From NCBI RefSeq assembly GCF_000498355.1, contig NZ_AVSV01000013.1, positions 1-64,000 on the forward strand: DNA of 64,000 nt. Direction: 5' to 3'. The notes under the pieces are model-generated. The model saw only the letters and a list, made by a program, of their open reading frames with translations, did not search any database and was not told the DNA's origin. The position numbers and the translations under genes were made by a program. This DNA is from Clostridium sp. Ade.TY. GTDB lineage: Bacteria; Bacillota; Clostridia; Clostridiales; Clostridiaceae. Of this stretch, positions 30,663-39,732 are shown one piece after another. Position 1 is the stretch's first letter. The number at the start of each line of letters is the position of its first letter.

Positions 30663-31292
30663 TTAAAATACATCTTTTAATACTTCTAAAAACTTAAATT
30701 TTAAATTATATTCTTCCTTTTCATTACTACTTACAACCTTATCCATTCTTCTTTCTGTTTCGTTATATGCAACCTCACCTTTTGTAACATCAACAAAACA
30801 TAATGGCGGAAACATAACACACCACCAATTTTGACCTACAGATTCTCCTATAAGTATCCTATAAGCTTCATATTCACCTTGTGGTAATATAATATTTCCA
30901 TATACTTTTTCTGGAAAATTCTCCTTTGATAGTTCACTATCTATTCTATAATTATATCCTTTTTCTTTAATCACATTTTCAGCTATTTTTTTTACCTTTT
31001 TATCATTTTCTTTTATTATTTTTCTTGATTGATCTATATTTTTTGATTCTGATAATTTAGGTTCTAAAAATTTTATAACTTCATCTCTAACTTCAAGTTT
31101 TAATTTTTGATCCTTTTCACTATCACTATTTGCTATAACATGAAATCTTATTATCTCATCTTTTACATCTTCATATTTATATTCTATTTCATTAATATTA
31201 TCTCTTACATTCATATCACTTTCTAAATAGCTTGTACATCCTGTTAAAATAAAAATAAACCCAAATATAATTCCAAATAAAACCCTCTTCAT
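30663..31292 (-). CDS. spoIIR: stage II sporulation protein SpoIIR
   Basis: 209 residues. SpoIIR is made in the forespore and secreted to activate SpoIIGA, which matures sigma-E in the mother cell. Recognised by the RFHVIANSDSEKDQKLKLEVRD motif, by PQGEYEAYRILIGE, and by NWWCVMFPPLCFVD near residue 155. Unusually, the signal peptide ends in a lipobox (LTGC, cysteine at residue 19), suggesting a lipoprotein. It stands alone between the PP-loop gene and ispE, with ATG preceded by AAGGGGG. Confidence 0.94.
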   Translation of the reverse strand: MKRVLFGIIFGFIFILTGCTSYLESDMNVRDNINEIEYKYEDVKDEIIRFHVIANSDSEKDQKLKLEVRDEVIKFLEPKLSESKNIDQSRKIIKENDKKVKKIAENVIKEKGYNYRIDSELSKENFPEKVYGNIILPQGEYEAYRILIGESVGQNWWCVMFPPLCFVDVTKGEVAYNETERRMDKVVSSNEKEEYNLKFKFLEVLKDVF

Positions 31293-31352
31293 AATAAAAC
31301 CCCCTTATCTAGTAATGAGTATTACCATAAAAGAGAGTTTTATACATTTATT

Positions 31353-32195
31353 TTATATAGTTCTTGTTATAAATACATCTTTATATTTTTTCTTCATATT
31401 TTCATAACACATTTGAGCTTTAAGCATATCATCAAAAAAAGCAAAAACAGTTGGGCCACTGCCACTCATCATGCTACCTATTGCTCCATTTTCCATCATA
31501 GCTTGTTTTATATATACAATCTCTTTATATTTTGATAAAGTTACATTCTCAAGTAAATTTTTCATATTATTTGATACAAACTCTAAATTATTTTCTTCCA
31601 TTCCTTCTATAATATTTTCAACCTTTGGATGAAATACAACTTTGGAAAGATCAAATTCTTGATATACCCCTTTAGTTGAAACACCAAAAGGCGGCTTAAC
31701 TAGAACCAATATTTTATCTTTAAAAGGTTTAAGCTTAGTTAATTTTTCTCCAATTCCTTCACATAAAGCAGTTCCACCAACTATACAATAAGGAACATCT
31801 GCGCCAAGCTTTACTCCTAAATCCATAAGTTCTTTTTCAGTAAGGTTAGTATTAAATAATTCATTCATTAACCTTAATACTGCTGCACAATCTGTACTTC
31901 CACCAGCTAACCCAGCAGATACAGGTATATTTTTCTTAATATTTATGTTTACTCCACAATCTATATTAAATTTATCTATAAATAATTTAGCCGCTTTATA
32001 AGCCAAATTTCTTTCATCTGTCGGAACATATGGCTTATTACAACTTATCTTTATTCCCTTTTTTATTTTATCTATTGTTATTTCATCATATAAATCTATA
32101 GCTTGCATTATCATTCTTAATAAATGATATCCATCTTCTCTCTTTCCAACTACGTCTAATGCTATATTAACTTTAGCGTATGCTTTAGTCTTCAT
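31353..32195 (-). CDS. ispE: 4-diphosphocytidyl-2-C-methyl-D-erythritol kinase
   Basis: 280 residues, GHMP-kinase family. It phosphorylates CDP-ME in the non-mevalonate isoprenoid pathway. The ATP-binding PVSAGLAGGSTDCAAV (near 92) and the C-terminal MMSGSGPTVFAFF are intact. The start is ATG 32195 with GGGAAGG upstream; the open frame extends 30 codons into the region before, with no ribosome site. In Bacillus the gene lies near veg and yabG, which are about 12 kb away here. Confidence 0.96.
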   Translation of the reverse strand: MKTKAYAKVNIALDVVGKREDGYHLLRMIMQAIDLYDEITIDKIKKGIKISCNKPYVPTDERNLAYKAAKLFIDKFNIDCGVNINIKKNIPVSAGLAGGSTDCAAVLRLMNELFNTNLTEKELMDLGVKLGADVPYCIVGGTALCEGIGEKLTKLKPFKDKILVLVKPPFGVSTKGVYQEFDLSKVVFHPKVENIIEGMEENNLEFVSNNMKNLLENVTLSKYKEIVYIKQAMMENGAIGSMMSGSGPTVFAFFDDMLKAQMCYENMKKKYKDVFITRTI

Positions 32196-32279
32196 AAATA
32201 TATACCTTCCCTCTGATAATGTTATTTCATATTTTATCATAGCTATTTTTCTATGTCTATTTTTGTAATATAAAATAAT

Positions 32280-32321
32280 GAGCATATAAATTAATGGAAT
32301 TATCTATTAATTTACATGCTC
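32280..32321 (-). terminator. hairpin after cphA
   Basis: A 16-bp inverted repeat (arms 32280-32295 and 32306-32321, one mismatch) lies 9 nt after the cphA stop. The following minus-strand sequence is T-rich but interrupted. Confidence 0.7.
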
Positions 32322-32329
32322 AAATATCA

Positions 32330-34942
32330 TTATAGATTTACTAAATCACTTTTATCTTCTTTTATTTTATTTTTACTTAATTCTATAACTTCTCTTAATG
32401 GATTTAATTGTTCAAAAAATACTATTACTATATCATCTTTATTACTAATTTTTAACGCTTCTTTAAAAGCCATAACTTCATCTAATACTATTTTTCTATT
32501 AACTTTCTCATCTAATCCACTTTCTATTAGTGCTGCAATCTCGCCAGCTTTTCGTCCTCTTCTATCTGCATCCTCTTTTATAATTATATAATCTAAGTTC
32601 TCACCACTTATTCTTCCAATTTCTTTTGCCATTTTATTACTTCTATCACCTGGAATTCCTATTACTCCAATTGCTTTATTATATTTCATATTTTTTAATG
32701 ATTCAAAAATCGCCTTATATCCATCAATATTATGACCATAATCTAATATTACTTTTTTACCATCTATATCATACATATTGAATCTTCCTGAATTATGTTT
32801 ACTATCTAATTTAAACTTACTTAATCCTCTAGCAATCATGCAATAATCTATTCCTAATCCAACTAATACAGAACAAGCTCCAAGAACATTTTCTATATTA
32901 AATGTTAATGTTCCGTTTAGTGTTATTGGTATATCACTTATTTGTAAAATTTTATATTTTCTATTATTATTTATTACGCATAATACATCATCTTCTATAA
33001 ATACAGCTTTTTTGCCTTCATTTATATTTTTTTCTATCAATGGGTTATGTTTAGATTTCGCAAAGAATATTATTTCGCCTTTAGCTCTATCTATTAGATT
33101 TTTACTCCATTCATCATCAGCATTTAAAACAGAATATCCATTTGGTTTTACAGCTTCAGTAACTAAAGATTTAACAAAACTTAAATCTTCAAGATTTTCT
33201 ATTCCATCTATGCCTAAATGATCATCTGTTATATTGGTTACAATACCAACATCTGCTAAATCATAAGCTAATCCGTTTCTTATCATTCCACCTCTTGCAG
33301 TTTCAAGCACAGCCACATCTACATCTTTATTTAATAAAACTGCTTTTGCACTTCCAAATCCAGTATCATCACCTATATCTATGCATTCATCACCTATATA
33401 TATTCCATCAGTTGAAGTCATTCCAACAGTATTCCCCATTAAACTTAATACATAAGCTATAAGCCTTGTAGTAGTTGTTTTCCCGTTAGTTCCGGTTATT
33501 GATACTACAGGTATATTTCTAGGATTTCCATTATAAAGATGATTCAATATATACTTTCCGACATCTCTACTTTTACCTTTTGATGGATAATGATGCATCC
33601 TTATACCTGGAGCTGCATTCACCTCAACTATAGCCCCATATTCATTTATAGGCTTACTTATATCTTTTGATATCACATCAACACCACATATATCTAATCC
33701 AACAGCTTTTGCTGCCCTTACACAAAATTCCTTGTTTTCCTCACATATTAAATCAGTACAATCGACTGCTGTACCTCCAGTTGAAAGATTAGCATTTATC
33801 CTTAAAACTATTTCTTCTCCGTCTTTTGGAATACTATCTATACTATACCCTTGTTTACTTAAAATTAAATTCATCTCTTCATCAATCTTAACCTTTGTTA
33901 AAGGTTTCTCATGATCTTCGCCTCTTAAAGGATCCGAATTTAACTCATGAACAAGATTTTTAATGCTTCTTTCTCCATCACCATAAACTTTAGGTGGAAT
34001 TCTCAATGAAACTGCTACAACTTCATTTCCTACAACACAAACTCTATAGTCATTTCCAATTATATATTTTTCTATCATAATTTCTTTTTTATCTATACTA
34101 AGCTTATTATAAATTCTTATAAGCTCTTTCTCATCTTTTATATTTAAATATACCCCTTTTCCTTGATTTCCACATTGTGGCTTTAAAACAACTGGATAAC
34201 CAATATCTTCTGCTTCTTTTAATAAGTTTATAACATTATAAACCTTTGCCCCTTTAACTACTGGTATACTTTGATTATCTAAAAGCTTCTTAGTTAATAA
34301 TTTATCACAAGATATATCTGCTCCTATACAAGTTGTAGAACTCCCTATGGTTGCTTCTATTATTCTACCCTGCTTTCCATATCCAATTTGATAATAACCT
34401 GAATTATAAAGTTGAAATACAGGGATACCAACTTCTTCAGCAGCTTTTTTTATAGCAGAAGTACTAGGTCCAATAGCCTCATTTCTCATATTTTCTATAA
34501 TTAAATCTAATCTTTCTTTAAAATTAATTCCTTTTTGTTCTATTAATGAATTAATAAGATCTACTGCTAATTTCCCAACTTCAATAGCTGTATCTTTATA
34601 TACATATTCATAAATAATATAGTAATTGTTGCCTTTAATTTCTCTAGCCTTACCATAAGATACATCTAAACCAATCATATTTTGTATTGCAATTACTATA
34701 TGTTCACATATATGAGATAGATATGTTCCTTCATTTAACCTTACTATAAATCCACCTTCTATATCTATTCCACATCTATGCTCTTTAAGAATTGGTAATG
34801 TCTTAATTAAAACTTCATTAAAATTATTGATTTCTTTACTTGGTATTTCAGAATATCCCTCTAAATCTACATCCATTCTCACACATCTTCTATGAGAATA
34901 AATATTTCTTCCATTAAATATTCTTATCCCTGTTATCCTCAT
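32330..34942 (-). CDS. cphA: cyanophycin synthetase
   Basis: 870 residues, the normal size for CphA1, which polymerises aspartate and arginine into cyanophycin, a nitrogen store. Three parts are visible: an N-terminal domain (1-160), an ATP-grasp domain (about 200-470, KPQCGNQGKGVYL and EVNAAPGIRMHHYP) and a Mur-ligase-like domain (480-870, P-loop GTNGKTT at 484-490). The start overlaps the cphB stop by about 29 nt, so the two are coupled. Cyanophycin synthetase has been linked to spore assembly in Clostridium perfringens, which fits this sporulation-rich area. Confidence 0.96.
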   Translation of the reverse strand: MRITGIRIFNGRNIYSHRRCVRMDVDLEGYSEIPSKEINNFNEVLIKTLPILKEHRCGIDIEGGFIVRLNEGTYLSHICEHIVIAIQNMIGLDVSYGKAREIKGNNYYIIYEYVYKDTAIEVGKLAVDLINSLIEQKGINFKERLDLIIENMRNEAIGPSTSAIKKAAEEVGIPVFQLYNSGYYQIGYGKQGRIIEATIGSSTTCIGADISCDKLLTKKLLDNQSIPVVKGAKVYNVINLLKEAEDIGYPVVLKPQCGNQGKGVYLNIKDEKELIRIYNKLSIDKKEIMIEKYIIGNDYRVCVVGNEVVAVSLRIPPKVYGDGERSIKNLVHELNSDPLRGEDHEKPLTKVKIDEEMNLILSKQGYSIDSIPKDGEEIVLRINANLSTGGTAVDCTDLICEENKEFCVRAAKAVGLDICGVDVISKDISKPINEYGAIVEVNAAPGIRMHHYPSKGKSRDVGKYILNHLYNGNPRNIPVVSITGTNGKTTTTRLIAYVLSLMGNTVGMTSTDGIYIGDECIDIGDDTGFGSAKAVLLNKDVDVAVLETARGGMIRNGLAYDLADVGIVTNITDDHLGIDGIENLEDLSFVKSLVTEAVKPNGYSVLNADDEWSKNLIDRAKGEIIFFAKSKHNPLIEKNINEGKKAVFIEDDVLCVINNNRKYKILQISDIPITLNGTLTFNIENVLGACSVLVGLGIDYCMIARGLSKFKLDSKHNSGRFNMYDIDGKKVILDYGHNIDGYKAIFESLKNMKYNKAIGVIGIPGDRSNKMAKEIGRISGENLDYIIIKEDADRRGRKAGEIAALIESGLDEKVNRKIVLDEVMAFKEALKISNKDDIVIVFFEQLNPLREVIELSKNKIKEDKSDLVNL

Positions 34943-35759
34943 CTCTCAATACATCCTCCTCAAAAGGTATCTTCTTTATTAAGTCAAATTTATTTCCTTC
35001 TATTAATACATGTAATTTCACATTGAATATGCTTAATGGTTTATCTCTACATTGTTCCGATATATTAGTATGATTTATTTTGCTTCCATCTATTATGTAT
35101 ACTGCACCATTTCCAATAACCTTTAACACTTTTCTTTCATCAATAATTATAGCTGTATCTTCATCTATTCCAATCCCTAAATACTCTGGATTTTCTGCAA
35201 CACCAGTAAGAAGTCTTCCTATTCTACCTCTTTGTATAAAATGTTGATCAATAATAATATTTTCTAAAAGACCTAATCCAGGTGACATATTAATACTATG
35301 CTTTTTAGGAGCTTCTTCATCATCTCCTTCTAAAATCATAGTTGAACTCATAACTGATGCCCCTGCTGAAGTTCCAACAATAACTTTTCCATTATGTAGC
35401 CCTTTTAAAAGAGCTTTATTAAGTGGCGTACCACCTATAAGACTAGTTATTCTTAATTGATCTCCTCCTGTAAAAAATATAAGTTTAGACATAGTAACTT
35501 TTTCTATATTCTCTTCTAAATATGATTCTTTTCTATCATCAATATTTAAAAACTCTATATTTTTTACTCCAATTTCTTTAAACACTTTATTATAAATATC
35601 TTTCATTTCATCTTGAACTTCTGAAGCAACAGTTGCTACAAGCAATAAATCTCTATCTTTATTTATTAATTCACATGCTTCATTCAATATTTTTTTCCTA
35701 CCATCTTTATCTTCTGAACCACCTATAATTACAAGGTTATAATTTAGCCTATATTTCAT
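34914..35759 (-). CDS. cphB: cyanophycinase
   Basis: 281 residues, S51 serine peptidase that cuts cyanophycin to beta-Asp-Arg dipeptides. The nucleophile is Ser131 in VGTSAGASVMSS; GGSEDKDG near the N terminus and FFTGGDQLRI near 100 are also family marks. ATG 35759 is preferred behind GAGGTG; an in-frame GTG three codons earlier overlaps the ribosome site. It is the first gene of the cphB-cphA operon, divergent from the opp operon. Confidence 0.95.
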   Translation of the reverse strand: MKYRLNYNLVIIGGSEDKDGRKKILNEACELINKDRDLLLVATVASEVQDEMKDIYNKVFKEIGVKNIEFLNIDDRKESYLEENIEKVTMSKLIFFTGGDQLRITSLIGGTPLNKALLKGLHNGKVIVGTSAGASVMSSTMILEGDDEEAPKKHSINMSPGLGLLENIIIDQHFIQRGRIGRLLTGVAENPEYLGIGIDEDTAIIIDERKVLKVIGNGAVYIIDGSKINHTNISEQCRDKPLSIFNVKLHVLIEGNKFDLIKKIPFEEDVLRDEDNRDKNI

Positions 35760-35768
35760 AATATTCAC

Positions 35769-36050
35769 CTCAAATCATGCGTTTATTATTATTTCCACCT
35801 CCATTACAATTTATTCAAAATATTTATAGAATTCAAATAACACCTTATAATGTAATTAATTTTAAATACACTTTTAAACTCATTTTTACTAATTTGTAAA
35901 CAAATTAACAAATAGTAAATTTTTTCTTAAACACTTATACTCAAGCTTTATTCAGCTTTCTTAAGTATTTAAGAGTTAATTTATTCTATTTACTTTAATC
36001 TAAAGAGAATGCTTAGAAAATAATTGTATATAATTATTTTGTATATTAAT
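35769..36050. other. divergent intergenic region between cphB and oppA
   Basis: About 280 nt between two diverging operons. It contains a 16-nt perfect palindrome AATTTGTAAACAAATT at 35891-35906 and a 48-nt stem-loop at 35926-35973 (arms CTTAAACACTTA and TAAGTATTTAAG, with an inner AAGCT/AGCTT pair). Both promoters must lie here, but no clear -35/-10 pairs were assigned. Confidence 0.65.
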
Positions 36051-36065
36051 AAAGGGGGAATTTTT

Positions 36066-37733
36066 TTGAGAGGCAAAAGATTACTATCTATGTTAATTGC
36101 TGCTAACCTATTAATTGGTTTATCAATAACTGGTTGTAGCAATAAAACAGATAAAAAAACAGGAAAAATAAAAGATAAAATAGTATATGCATTAAGTACT
36201 TCACCAACAGGTGTATTTAATCCGCTTATATGCGATACTAGATATGATGTTAAGGTAAACGATATCATATATGATCCACTATTAATTATTAATGAAGATG
36301 GTTCTATTCAACCATGTATAGCTGAAAGTTATAAAATATCAGATAACCAAAAAGAATTAACATTGAATTTAAATCCAAAAGCAAAATGGCATGATGATAA
36401 ACCTATAACTGCTGAAGATGTTGCTTTTACTTTATATTCAATGTTAGATCCAAATTATACTGGTGGCTCTGCCGGTGAATTAGGTAATATAATAGGTGCA
36501 AAAAGTTTTACTGAAGGAAAGACAAAATCTATAAAAGGAATAAAGGTTGTAAATGATAATACTATAACTATTTCCTTTGAAAAAATTTATTCACCTTCTC
36601 TAAATGCTATTTTAAATTTAAAACCAATTCCAAAACATGTTTGGTCAAAAATTCCAATAAAAAATTGGGATAAAGAAACTAAATTATTAAATAACCCAAT
36701 TGGTTCTGGTGCTTACAAATTAAATAAATTCGAATCAGGACAATATGTTGAATTAGAAGTATTTAATAATTATTTTAACGGCAAAGCTAAAACCAATAAA
36801 ATTATACTAAAAATAACAAATCCTGATACATTACAAGCCGAATTTAAAAATGGAAATGTAGATATAGCTAATGTAAATGATATGAGTAAATCTGAAGTAG
36901 AAACACTAAAAAAAGATGGTTTTGATACAACAACTTATCCAGATTATATGTTCCAATATATGGGCTTTAATTTAAGAGAAAAGAAATTCCAGGATAAAAA
37001 AGTTAGACAAGCATTTATGTATGCAATCGATAGAAAGCTACTAGTAGATAAATTATTAGAAGGAAATGGTGAAGTTATAAATACACCTTTATTACCTACT
37101 AGTTGGGCTTATCCAAAAGATGTTAAATTAAATGCATATAATTACAATATAGAAAAAGCTAAATCTCTATTAAAAGAAGCTGGTTGGAGTGACAAAAATA
37201 ATGATGGCATACTTGAAAATTCTAAAGGTGAAAAATTTATAGCTGAACTAAAATATCCTACTGGATTAAAATCTAGAGAACAAACTGCTTTAATAATTCA
37301 AGAAAGTCTAAAAAAAGTAGGTATTGATATAAAACTATCTTCTATGGAATTTTCCACACTAATGGAACAAGTAGTTGCAAATCATGAATTTGATTTGTAT
37401 TTAATGGGAAATACTTTATCACTTGATCCAAATCCAAAGCCATTTTGGAGTTCTAAAGCAGCTTCTGATAAAAAGGGAGAGCAAGGTTGGAATATAGTCT
37501 CATATAAAAATCCTAAAGTAGATACTTTATTAAATAAAGGTCTTGCAACTATAAATCAAGATGAGCGTAAAGAAGTTTATGCTGAATTTGGGAAAATATT
37601 AAACGAAGACGTTCCAGAAGCATTTTTATATGTAGAAAATAATGAAATAATGTATACAGCAAAACTTAAAGAATTTAAACCTTCTACTTTCGATGAATTT
37701 AACAATATAAAAAATTGGTATATAGAAGAATAA
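36066..37733 (+). CDS. oppA: oligopeptide ABC transporter, substrate-binding lipoprotein
   Basis: 555 residues, family 5 solute-binding protein. It captures peptides outside the membrane for OppBCDF. The signal peptide ends in the lipobox LSITGC (cysteine at about residue 24). The body has the usual YDPLLIINEDGSIQP and LNLNPKAKWHDDKPITAEDVAF segments. Translation probably starts at TTG 36066: AAAGGGGG lies 7 nt upstream and the residues then form a normal signal peptide, whereas the ATG at 36024 precedes the ribosome site. Peptide specificity is not certain; nickel or dipeptide importers are alternatives. Confidence 0.9.
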   Translation: MRGKRLLSMLIAANLLIGLSITGCSNKTDKKTGKIKDKIVYALSTSPTGVFNPLICDTRYDVKVNDIIYDPLLIINEDGSIQPCIAESYKISDNQKELTLNLNPKAKWHDDKPITAEDVAFTLYSMLDPNYTGGSAGELGNIIGAKSFTEGKTKSIKGIKVVNDNTITISFEKIYSPSLNAILNLKPIPKHVWSKIPIKNWDKETKLLNNPIGSGAYKLNKFESGQYVELEVFNNYFNGKAKTNKIILKITNPDTLQAEFKNGNVDIANVNDMSKSEVETLKKDGFDTTTYPDYMFQYMGFNLREKKFQDKKVRQAFMYAIDRKLLVDKLLEGNGEVINTPLLPTSWAYPKDVKLNAYNYNIEKAKSLLKEAGWSDKNNDGILENSKGEKFIAELKYPTGLKSREQTALIIQESLKKVGIDIKLSSMEFSTLMEQVVANHEFDLYLMGNTLSLDPNPKPFWSSKAASDKKGEQGWNIVSYKNPKVDTLLNKGLATINQDERKEVYAEFGKILNEDVPEAFLYVENNEIMYTAKLKEFKPSTFDEFNNIKNWYIEE

Positions 37734-37740
37734 TAATTAA

Positions 37741-37770
37741 GGAAGGGATTTTTAGTCCCTTCTTTTTATT
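37741..37770 (+). terminator. weak terminator between oppA and oppB
   Basis: GAAGGGA (37742-37748) pairs with TCCCTTC (37756-37762), followed by TTTTTATTTT. It probably lets part of the transcripts stop after oppA, giving more binding protein than permease. Confidence 0.75.
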
Positions 37771-37814
37771 TTAATATATTTAAATACATAAAAAATTATA
37801 AAGGAGGTATCGAG

Positions 37815-37836
37815 ACATTTATTTTATAATAAATGT
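37815..37836 (+). repeat. perfect hairpin between the ribosome site and start of oppB
   Basis: ACATTTATT, loop TTAT, AATAAATGT: a 9-bp perfect stem. It separates the strong site AAGGAGGT (37801-37808) from the oppB start at 37846. If folded, it shortens the effective SD-to-start distance from 37 nt to about 15 nt. Confidence 0.6.
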
Positions 37837-37845
37837 TTATAGAGT

Positions 37846-38808
37846 ATGTTATATTATATAATCAAAAGAATTGGAACAGCACTTACAATACTTCTTGGTA
37901 TATCTATTATAGTATTTGCACTAGTTCAACTACAACCAGGAAATCCATATTCAACTATGATAGACCCAACTATACCACCAGAAACTGTTCAAAAAATGTT
38001 ATTAAAAATAGGCTATTATGATCCTCTACCAATAAAATATATAAAATGGTTAACTAGAGCAATTACAGGTGATTTCGGATATTCTATTCATTATAAATTA
38101 CCAGTGATAACTGTTATATCATCTAGAATTTGGAACACATTCTTATTATCAATATTTTCTTTTACTATTGGAACTATTATTGCAATATTGATTGGCGTAA
38201 TCTCATCATATAAACCTAATTCTATTTTTGATTACATTACTACTATATTCTCATTTATAGGTTTATCAATACCTACATTCTTTTTTGGATTAATACTTAT
38301 AAAAATATTTTGTTTTAACACAAACATTCTTCCTTCATCTGGTATGAATACTTTAGGTGAAAATTATAATGGAATAATGAAAATATTTGATATTGGAAAA
38401 CATATGATTTTACCAGTTATGGTTTTATCTCTAACTCAAATAGCTTCACTTATAAGATATAGTAGATCTTCTATGATAGATGTACTTAAAAATAATTATA
38501 TACAAACTGCTAGAGCTAAAGGTTTAAGCCTAAAGGCCACAATATGGAAACACGGTTTTAAAAACTCTCTTATATCAATCATAACAATACTTTGTATGCA
38601 AATTCCTTCATTATTTTCAGGTGCATTAATAACAGAAACTATATTTCTTTGGCCTGGAATAGGTAGACTTAATTATGAATCTGTTATAAATAGAGATTAT
38701 CCATTAATTATGGGGATAACCATTATGTTAGCTGTTTTAATAGTTTTTTCAAACCTACTAGCTGATATTCTATACGCAATTGCTGATCCTAGAATAAGAC
38801 TTGATTGA
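37846..38808 (+). CDS. oppB: oligopeptide ABC transporter permease OppB
   Basis: 320-residue membrane permease with six predicted transmembrane helices. The first is at about 9-29 and the conserved EAA loop (ARAKGLSLKATIWKHGFKN) lies near residue 225. The start ATG 37846 opens as the family (LYYIIKRIGTALTI), but its strong ribosome site AAGGAGGT is 37 nt away behind a hairpin; only a weak TAGAG lies close by. It follows oppA after a weak terminator. Confidence 0.93.
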   Translation: MLYYIIKRIGTALTILLGISIIVFALVQLQPGNPYSTMIDPTIPPETVQKMLLKIGYYDPLPIKYIKWLTRAITGDFGYSIHYKLPVITVISSRIWNTFLLSIFSFTIGTIIAILIGVISSYKPNSIFDYITTIFSFIGLSIPTFFFGLILIKIFCFNTNILPSSGMNTLGENYNGIMKIFDIGKHMILPVMVLSLTQIASLIRYSRSSMIDVLKNNYIQTARAKGLSLKATIWKHGFKNSLISIITILCMQIPSLFSGALITETIFLWPGIGRLNYESVINRDYPLIMGITIMLAVLIVFSNLLADILYAIADPRIRLD

Positions 38809-38831
38809 TAATTATTACGGAGGTAAATTTT

Positions 38832-39719
38832 ATGAATATACTTAAAATTAGATCAAAGAAATTAGATAATTTATCACCTTTAAAATATATGTCTATTAAA
38901 AAATTTTCAAAAAATAAATTAGCTATATTAGGATTAATAATTATTATATTATTATCACTTTTTTCTATCTTAGCTCCATTTATTACAAGTTACAATCCTA
39001 GTACTACTGATTTATATAATATAAAATCATCACCAAATATTACTCATATATTAGGAACTGATGAAGTAGGTAGAGATGTATTTTCAAGACTTTTATATAG
39101 TGGTAGGATATCACTATCAGTTGGAATATCTTCTATGTTTATTCAATTAATTATAGGAGTTACAATAGGTTCTATTGCTGGTTATTATGGTGGATTAATA
39201 GATTCTATTATAATGCGATTAATTGATATAATAATGTGTTTTCCATTTTTTGTTATAGCTATTACAATAGCTTCAATCGTAGGTCCAAATATATTTAATT
39301 TAATATTGATAATTGGAATATTAATGTGGCCAGGTATAGCCAAAATAGTACGAGCTGAAATACTTTACTTAAAAAAAAGTGATTTTATACTCTCTGCTAA
39401 AGCTTTGGGATTAAGTTCTAGTGAAATAATAATAAAACACTTAATTCCAAGTATAATGTCACCAATTTTGGTTGCTTCAACACTTTGTGTTGCAGATGGA
39501 ATACTTACAGAAGCATCACTTAGTTTTTTAGGTATGGGAGTTAGACCTCCTAATCCAAGTTGGGGAAGTATGTTATCTGCAGCCCAAAATATACAAACTC
39601 TTCAAAATGAATGGTGGCTATGGGTTCCACCCGGAATTATGGTAATATTAACAGTTTTATCAATAAACTTCTTAGGTGATGGTTTAAGAAATGCATTAGA
39701 TCCTAAAATAAAAATTTAA
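38832..39719 (+). CDS. oppC: oligopeptide ABC transporter permease OppC
   Basis: 295-residue second permease subunit. The N-terminal cytoplasmic part is followed by six hydrophobic segments; the EAA motif appears as ARA/SAKALGLSSSEIIIKHLIPS near 205. GVRPPNPSWGSML near the C terminus is typical. ATG 38832 is preferred because GGAGGT lies 8 nt upstream; the open frame extends nine codons earlier, overlapping oppB. Likely co-translated with oppB. Confidence 0.94.
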   Translation: MNILKIRSKKLDNLSPLKYMSIKKFSKNKLAILGLIIIILLSLFSILAPFITSYNPSTTDLYNIKSSPNITHILGTDEVGRDVFSRLLYSGRISLSVGISSMFIQLIIGVTIGSIAGYYGGLIDSIIMRLIDIIMCFPFFVIAITIASIVGPNIFNLILIIGILMWPGIAKIVRAEILYLKKSDFILSAKALGLSSSEIIIKHLIPSIMSPILVASTLCVADGILTEASLSFLGMGVRPPNPSWGSMLSAAQNIQTLQNEWWLWVPPGIMVILTVLSINFLGDGLRNALDPKIKI

Positions 39720-39732
39720 GGAGATTAATATA

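Noticed and set aside
37833-38021. 62-residue open frame beginning at the first ATG after the opp ribosome site
   Set aside because: It overlaps oppB in another frame, and its ATG lies in the hairpin stem. The oppB frame has clear family motifs.
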